From Macrobrachium rosenbergii (lineage: Eukaryota > Arthropoda > Malacostraca > Decapoda > Palaemonidae): a DNA stretch of 64,000 nucleotides. The position numbers and the translations under genes were made by a program. The notes beneath the pieces were generated by a model. That model searched no databases, was not told the DNA's origin, and saw only the letters and a program-made list of their open reading frames with translations. The stretch is from assembly GCF_040412425.1 (NCBI RefSeq), contig NC_089749.1:38341570-38405569 (forward strand). The letters are read 5' to 3'. How positions within the stretch are numbered: the first letter of the stretch is position 1; every line of letters starts with the position of its first letter. Of this stretch, positions 58,701 to 64,000 are shown in pieces.

Positions 58701-59339
58701 TAAAGCATAATGAGGCCATGATAATAAGCGAATGGGCTCGAGGGGGAAGCTCGTAGGGCAAACGCTCAACAACACTTTCGTAATGAAGCCACAATAAAAA
58801 GCGAATGGGCCCGAGGGGTAGCTCAGAGCCTAAACGCTAAACATCACTCCCGTAATGAAGCCATGATAAAGGCGAATGGGCCCGAGTGGGTAGCTCGTAG
58901 CCTAAACGCTAAACATCACTCCCGTAATAAAAATCACTCGAATGAAGCCATGATAAAAGCTTAATGGGCCCGAGGGGGTAGCTAAGTAGCCTAAACGCTA
59001 AAACAGCACTTCTCGTAGTAAATGGGTACAGAACAAACAAAAATTAATCAAACCCACTAAAGTTAGGGATCATTAATGGTAAAATATCCCAAATAAAAAG
59101 GGACACAAATAAAAACACAAAACAAACATGCCGACCCAAGACCAAGAGAGGTCAAGAGACGACGTGAGAGGAGATCGAGACGGCGTTATAAATCCCTTTA
59201 ATTATTAAACTAAAGGAAAATAAGAAGCCTCAATCGCCTAAAAACAACAAAACACTGGTACTCAAGTAATTGAAGAAGAACCTTGCGAGGATGCCATAAA
59301 AATCCAAAATAGAGCACAAAATAAGAATCACAACGAAAT
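55721..59339 (-). repeat. Leader of DIRS copy E with tandem repeats
   Basis: Around 56140-56800 the phrase CCGATAGGTGTATATGAAAC with CCTACC recurs about seven times at uneven 70-125 bp spacing, together with GAGGCGGAGTTTGGCGGAG. Around 57640-57660 and 57890-57910, AACAGGAGTGGGGAGAGCAC is duplicated. At 58728-58985 a unit with GCGAATGGGCCCGAGGGG and CCTAAACGCTAAACATCAC recurs four times (about 72-bp spacing). No coding capacity recognised. Confidence 0.75.
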
Positions 59340-59645
59340 TACGTGTGAAAAAAAACGTGCTAAAATGGAATGCGGCTAGTGTTGCCTTGTACACAGTCCT
59401 TGAGTAGTGCATGGGCTTGTATCGGCACCTCTCGTTGGGACTTTTGACATTGGGAATCTCTATAGCATAAGGTTCCATGTTTTTGTAGTTCACCCTTTTC
59501 CATACACGACTCCATCTAGTGGAGCTCGCTCTGGGGTAGTAACCCAGCATTTCATTTAGCTTTCTCTGGTATCTAGCAACGGAATTACCTAGAAATAAGT
59601 GCTGAATGGACTATTTCACCGGGTGACACGGGACCCCGATCCAGA
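59340..59645 (-). repeat. DIRS copy E 5' inverted terminal repeat
   Basis: Shared block with copies B, C and D (GGAATTACCTAGAAATAAGT, TTCACCGGGTGACACGGG) ending ACCCCGATCCAG at 59645. It is inverted relative to 51660-51925. Confidence 0.85.
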
Positions 59646-59655
59646 CATATATATA

Positions 59656-59960
59656 TATATGAATATAAGAAGGCCCATAAACACTATTTAAACGTTGAAA
59701 CCATATATTTTGGCACTAGCTTCTGTGCCCCTGTTCACTGGTAGAATATGGACAGGTGGAAAGTTACAATGGTATATATGCAAAAACATAAAGGTGTGGC
59801 CCCAGGCCCAGGGCCACACCTTTATGTTTTTGTATATATACCATTGTAACTTTCCACCTGTCCATATTCTACCAGTGAACAGGGCACAGAAGCTAGTGCC
59901 CCAAAATATATGGTTTCAACGTTTAAATAGTGTTTTTATGGGCCTTCTTATATTCATATT
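59656..59960. repeat. About 300-bp near-perfect palindrome
   Basis: Left arm from GAATATAAGAAGGCCC (59661) and right arm to GGGCCTTCTTATATTC (59955), with a centre near 59808 in CCCCAGGCCCAGGG. Only a few mismatches are seen. It lies between DIRS copy E and the (AT)n at 59986-60068. Confidence 0.9.
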
Positions 59961-59985
59961 ACACTGTAGTATTACAGGAAAAGAC

Positions 59986-59986
59986 A

Positions 59987-60070
<84 letters not shown>
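59986..60070. repeat. (AT)n microsatellite
   Basis: Alternating AT within the terminal part of the hAT element. Confidence 0.95.
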
Positions 60071-60071
<1 letters not shown>

Positions 60072-60299
60072 CAAAAGGCCATAGAAGGCCATAGTATGAT
60101 GGTCCAGAAGGCTGCATACGGCCTTAAGGCCGCAGGTTCCCCATCCCTGAACTACAGTGTTCTGTAGCTTGTATATCAGGAAGGGCTGTGACCCATTCAC
60201 TGCCTCTGTCCCACTAGTAGTGGACTTTCTACGGAAAAAAATATTAAATGTCAGCTTCTTTTAACAAGGTGTACTGGCCTAACCTCTTACAGGCATTTG

Positions 60300-61030
60300 A
60301 GAGCAGGGACACTGACCTGAGCACTTCATTGAAGATTTGTTATAAGTGCCAATTTTATGAGAAGGGAGCTTTGCTTAGGAATCTGCATTCCCCATCATGG
60401 GACCTGTCGCTGGTACTGTGACACCTATCCAGTTCAGTACATACATCCCTGGAGGATGCTCCTCAATGGGATCCTACTGAGAAAACAGCCTTCCTTGAGC
60501 CCTGCCCTCACCTAGGCAGGTGAGCAAGCTAGATGCTCCCTATAGTGAAGTTTTCACACTAAGAACGGGTAAAACTGGCTTGTCCCAAGAGCCTGTTTAC
60601 GTCAAGAGATGCAGACAATTTCTCCCTAACCTCATCTATCTACCTTTGCCTGTTCAGCTTGGGAACAAGGAGGATATCCTTCTTTATCATGTAAGAACCA
60701 TCAGGATTTATCTTTGTAAGAACACAGCTTTTGGCAAGTGAATAAACGGATTGTTTTTATCTGTTAGTACACTTAGGATGGGTGTTACTAAAAACAATTT
60801 CACTCTGGCTACGTTGCGCCACCATGAAAGCTTATGATAACATCTCTAACACAGCATCCAGCTTAAGACACAGCATCCAGCTTAAGTCACAGGTCATGTA
60901 ATAAGGACTGTATCTACACCTTGGGCTTTTAAAAGAAATATGAGAATTTCTTCTACCATCAAATTTTGCATCATGAAGGCTCCAGAATACCTTGACTTGT
61001 TCTCAACTGGCCCTACTTTGGCTGCAGGCC
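60300..61030 (+). pseudogene. Tyrosine recombinase remnant of another DIRS-like family
   Basis: Plus-strand fragments include HSPSWDLSLVL (about 60390), EKTAFLEPCPHL (about 60480), VRTIRIYLCKNT (about 60690-60725; usually CPVRALRxYLxRT) and HVIRTVSTPWAFKRNMRISS (about 60895-60955; the H-x-x-R block followed by SWAF). The PSWDLxxVL opening differs from copy C, so it is a distinct family. Heavily decayed. Confidence 0.55.
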
Positions 61031-62597
61031 AGCTTTTACTCCTTATCAAAAAGGAGGGGATATTCTGAACAATGGTTTCACTTCCTCTTCATCATCTTGG
61101 TCCCTTGTAGTACAGTTTAATTAACTGAGGTACAGTCTTCATTTACATGCTTTAGATGAAGAGTCTCAGTGCATTAGACTACTTTTGATACAATCTTTGG
61201 CAGTACAGACTATAGTTTTAAAAACAAATTATTCATTCATTATGACACACTGTTAGTCTTCACCGGACTCCAGGATTCCCTGACTCTGTTGTTCAGCAGT
61301 TTGCTGGCTCCAAGTCCATGAGACTCAGTTTGCTTAGTATGTCTTATTAATAGCAGCTCTCCTCCTGCCGAAGTAACTACTCGGGCAGTTATAAAGTGAC
61401 GGATTTTTAGTGCCAAAACAAATTAATTTTTGAAAAACAAAATATTCTTTTTATACAAATCCATCACTTTACAAAGTAATTTGCAGTCCTCTCAACCTCA
61501 CCTTTATGGTAGGGTCAGACTACATTTGATATGACTAAATGGCCAGTTGAACACCATTTCTTCATTATAGAGCACGTCTGGAAAAAAGCTGATGCACTTT
61601 AAGGCACTTGTAACATGATCAGTTTGCACTAGAAAACTCATTTTTGTTAAATTGTACACTTGAATATAATCTTTGCCTTTACTTTTTTGCTGCTGCCTGT
61701 ATTGTATTTAATAATCTTGCATTTACATTCTGATTTTCTTAACATTCCAGTTTGTTTAACTTTTCTAAAAAATTATACCTATATCTTTTAAAATGATGTA
61801 TATGCTTCTAATTTTTTTTTTTAACTTAAATTCCTCTCTTCTTCAACTAAAAATAAATTACATGTGAGTCAAAATGCTACATAAATGAAATGGATACTCT
61901 AAGCATCTGAGTTCATATACAAGAAGAGTAAACTGATGGCAATGATGAACCATTAACAGAATGATAACTGATAACTGACTGCGGGTCACTTGAAACCTGA
62001 GCATGTCTACTGTTTCACAAACTTTTTGATAAAGTTTAAATTTAATAACCAACAATCTTTATTTACCTAATTTTCATAAACAGGAATAAAAATCACTTTA
62101 GAAATTACTTTTTAACTAACCATGAAATTACAAAACAAATGAGGGGTAGCCAGAGTAGAAAAAGTACAAACAGCACATTACAAAATTTTGCAAATCTTCA
62201 ACATCAGCGTGAGGGATCCCCATTCTTCCTAAAAACTCTCAATCACACTGCTATTAAGGAACAGAATTACCACAAATACTGCAACCATACTTTACATGAG
62301 GAGTTAGTATTTAACATTTGTTGCTGAGGTTTCACATGACAAAAGTTATCACACCTTAAAAAAAAAAATTACAAACTGCAAAAATACCTACCTTTTGGGA
62401 CATAAAGAAACTTGTAGACTCTAACAGAAATGCTTTTTTTGACTGGTTGCAATAAGCAAAACTGTCACTTCAATTAATTTCAAAAAGACTAAAATACTAT
62501 CACTGATTTTTTCATATATCCTTGGTATACATTTGATAATAAATTTGATAAAAAAATACATTGATTAACTTCCCATAAATTTGAAACTGAATGGTAA
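61031..62597. other. UFL1: Unassigned intronic DNA next to the UFL1 exon
   Basis: AT-rich. No repeat family or ORF recognised. It ends in the UFL1 donor site at 62598-62603. Confidence 0.3.
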
Positions 62598-62603
62598 ACT
62601 TAC

Positions 62604-62753
62604 CTAAATATCCATTTTGTTTCCAAAAATTATCAACCCAGTCATTCTGTGTTTGAGAATAAATGTTTGGGATGTATACTGATCTGTGAACTTGCTGATT
62701 CCCTGTTAAAATTCCTGGAATTCTTCCCATTTCAATAAGCTTTTCAGCAACAC
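62604..62753 (-). CDS. UFL1: UFL1 coding exon (upstream of the 47-kb intron)
   Basis: This 150-bp exon on the minus strand has acceptor TATTGCAG (62754-62761) and donor G|GTAAGT (62598-62603). It encodes, from phase 1, VAEKLIEMGRIPGILTGN, then SVYIPNIYSQTQNDWVDNF and WKQNGYL. It ends on the G of a split GAG codon. The match to UFL1 is the VFVPDIYSRTQSTWVDSF and RQNGYLEF segment, roughly human residues 220-268 (from memory), in the winged-helix part of the ligase that binds its partner and UFC1. Upstream exons lie beyond the right edge. Length is a multiple of three, so skipping it would keep the frame. Confidence 0.9.
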
Positions 62754-63176
62754 CTGCAATACAGCAAAAATAGCACATAAAAATAAAATCATGTTATGGC
62801 AGGACAGTTTGTATTTATGATACTTTTTGTAAATTTTCTTATTTTTAAATTATTTCAACATTATGTGGAGGTCATTTCACTGTGCTAACTATATATGCTT
62901 TTTGCAGATTGTAGATAGACCTCAAAAGTGCCTTCATGGAGAACTCAACCAAACTAAGGTTTAGTTGACTGATGTTAACCTTAGTGTACATAGTTATGGA
63001 GTTTTAACAAGGTAAGGGAAGTAAGGGTACATAGCTTCAACTTTACATCAGCAGAGTATTTTTTCATCATATCTGGAAATGGCCATTAACTGGAAGTCCT
63101 TCGATACATTAATATAAGTGGAGGAGAGATTACAGTGTATATACTGTGTGTGTATGTATATATATACTGTATTATG

Positions 63177-63179
<3 letters not shown>
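62754..63179. other. UFL1: Unassigned upstream UFL1 intron
   Basis: AT-rich, with no gene or repeat recognised before the (AT)n tract. Confidence 0.3.
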
Positions 63180-63847
<668 letters not shown>

Positions 63848-64000
63848 TATATACATACATACTGTATATACATATATATATATATATTTACATATATATT
63901 CATAGATACAGTAATAATACCTCGATCTTACGTGCTTCGAGTAGCACGAATTCACAGACACACAACTTTTCATTGGACCCTAACTAATTGGCAAGCACGA

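Overview
The window is animal nuclear DNA, most likely from a decapod crustacean. It is dominated by transposable elements and microsatellites: (TA)n, (CT)n, (GA)n and (ATT)n tracts; DIRS-type, Penelope-type and I/Nimb-like retroelements; and Tigger/pogo, Tc1 and hAT DNA transposons. The lineage is inferred from this repertoire and from repeat sequences I recall from decapod genomes. No species can be named.

Only one host gene is recognisable: UFL1, the E3 ligase that attaches UFM1 to proteins, on the minus strand. Two consecutive coding exons are present, at 62604-62753 and 15225-15400. Both have consensus splice sites, and they join in phase (G|AG) to give an uninterrupted UFL1-like protein segment. 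The intron between them is 15401-62603, about 47.2 kb, and nearly everything else of interest in the window lies inside it. Positions 1-15224 belong to the next, downstream intron, and 62754-64000 to the previous, upstream one.

Layout from left to right. 1-5205: 5' half of a DIRS element (minus) with an intact gag-like ORF and an open reverse transcriptase start. 5484-8000: a MITE, CT minisatellites and broken Tigger pieces. 7972-13432: Tigger copy 1 (plus), split by a 2.2 kb insert that carries a deleted DIRS copy. 13437-15010: SINE-like and LINE debris. 15225-15400: UFL1 exon. 16920-18198: a near-perfect 1.28 kb palindrome. 18199-24125: an I/Nimb-like LINE (minus) lacking its RT core, with a pogo-like element inserted in ORF1. 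25560-27240: a Penelope-like RT plus GIY-YIG element. 27741-29835: 3' end of a DIRS element with its tyrosine recombinase. 30270-33019: a Tc1-like element with an apparent intron. 33330-37121: DIRS RNase H debris and a pogo-like element split by a 2.06 kb insert. 37124-40751: Tigger copy 2, nearly complete. 40758-47500: small repeats and a DIRS 5' end. 47513-60149: a hAT element bounded by an exact 8-bp target duplication and swollen to 12.6 kb by a nested 8.0 kb DIRS element (51606-59645). 60300-61030: remains of another tyrosine recombinase. 62604-62753: UFL1 exon.

Almost all transposon ORFs carry frameshifts, stops or deletions. The best-preserved reading frames are the gag/RT of the leftmost DIRS, the recombinase at 27702-29045 (one stop) and Tigger copy 2. 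I found no prokaryotic features, rRNA, tRNA or CRISPR. The value of the window lies in the nested-insertion history of one very long UFL1 intron and in several unusual structures: palindromes, DIRS terminal architecture, and a Tc1 intron with duplicated splice donors.
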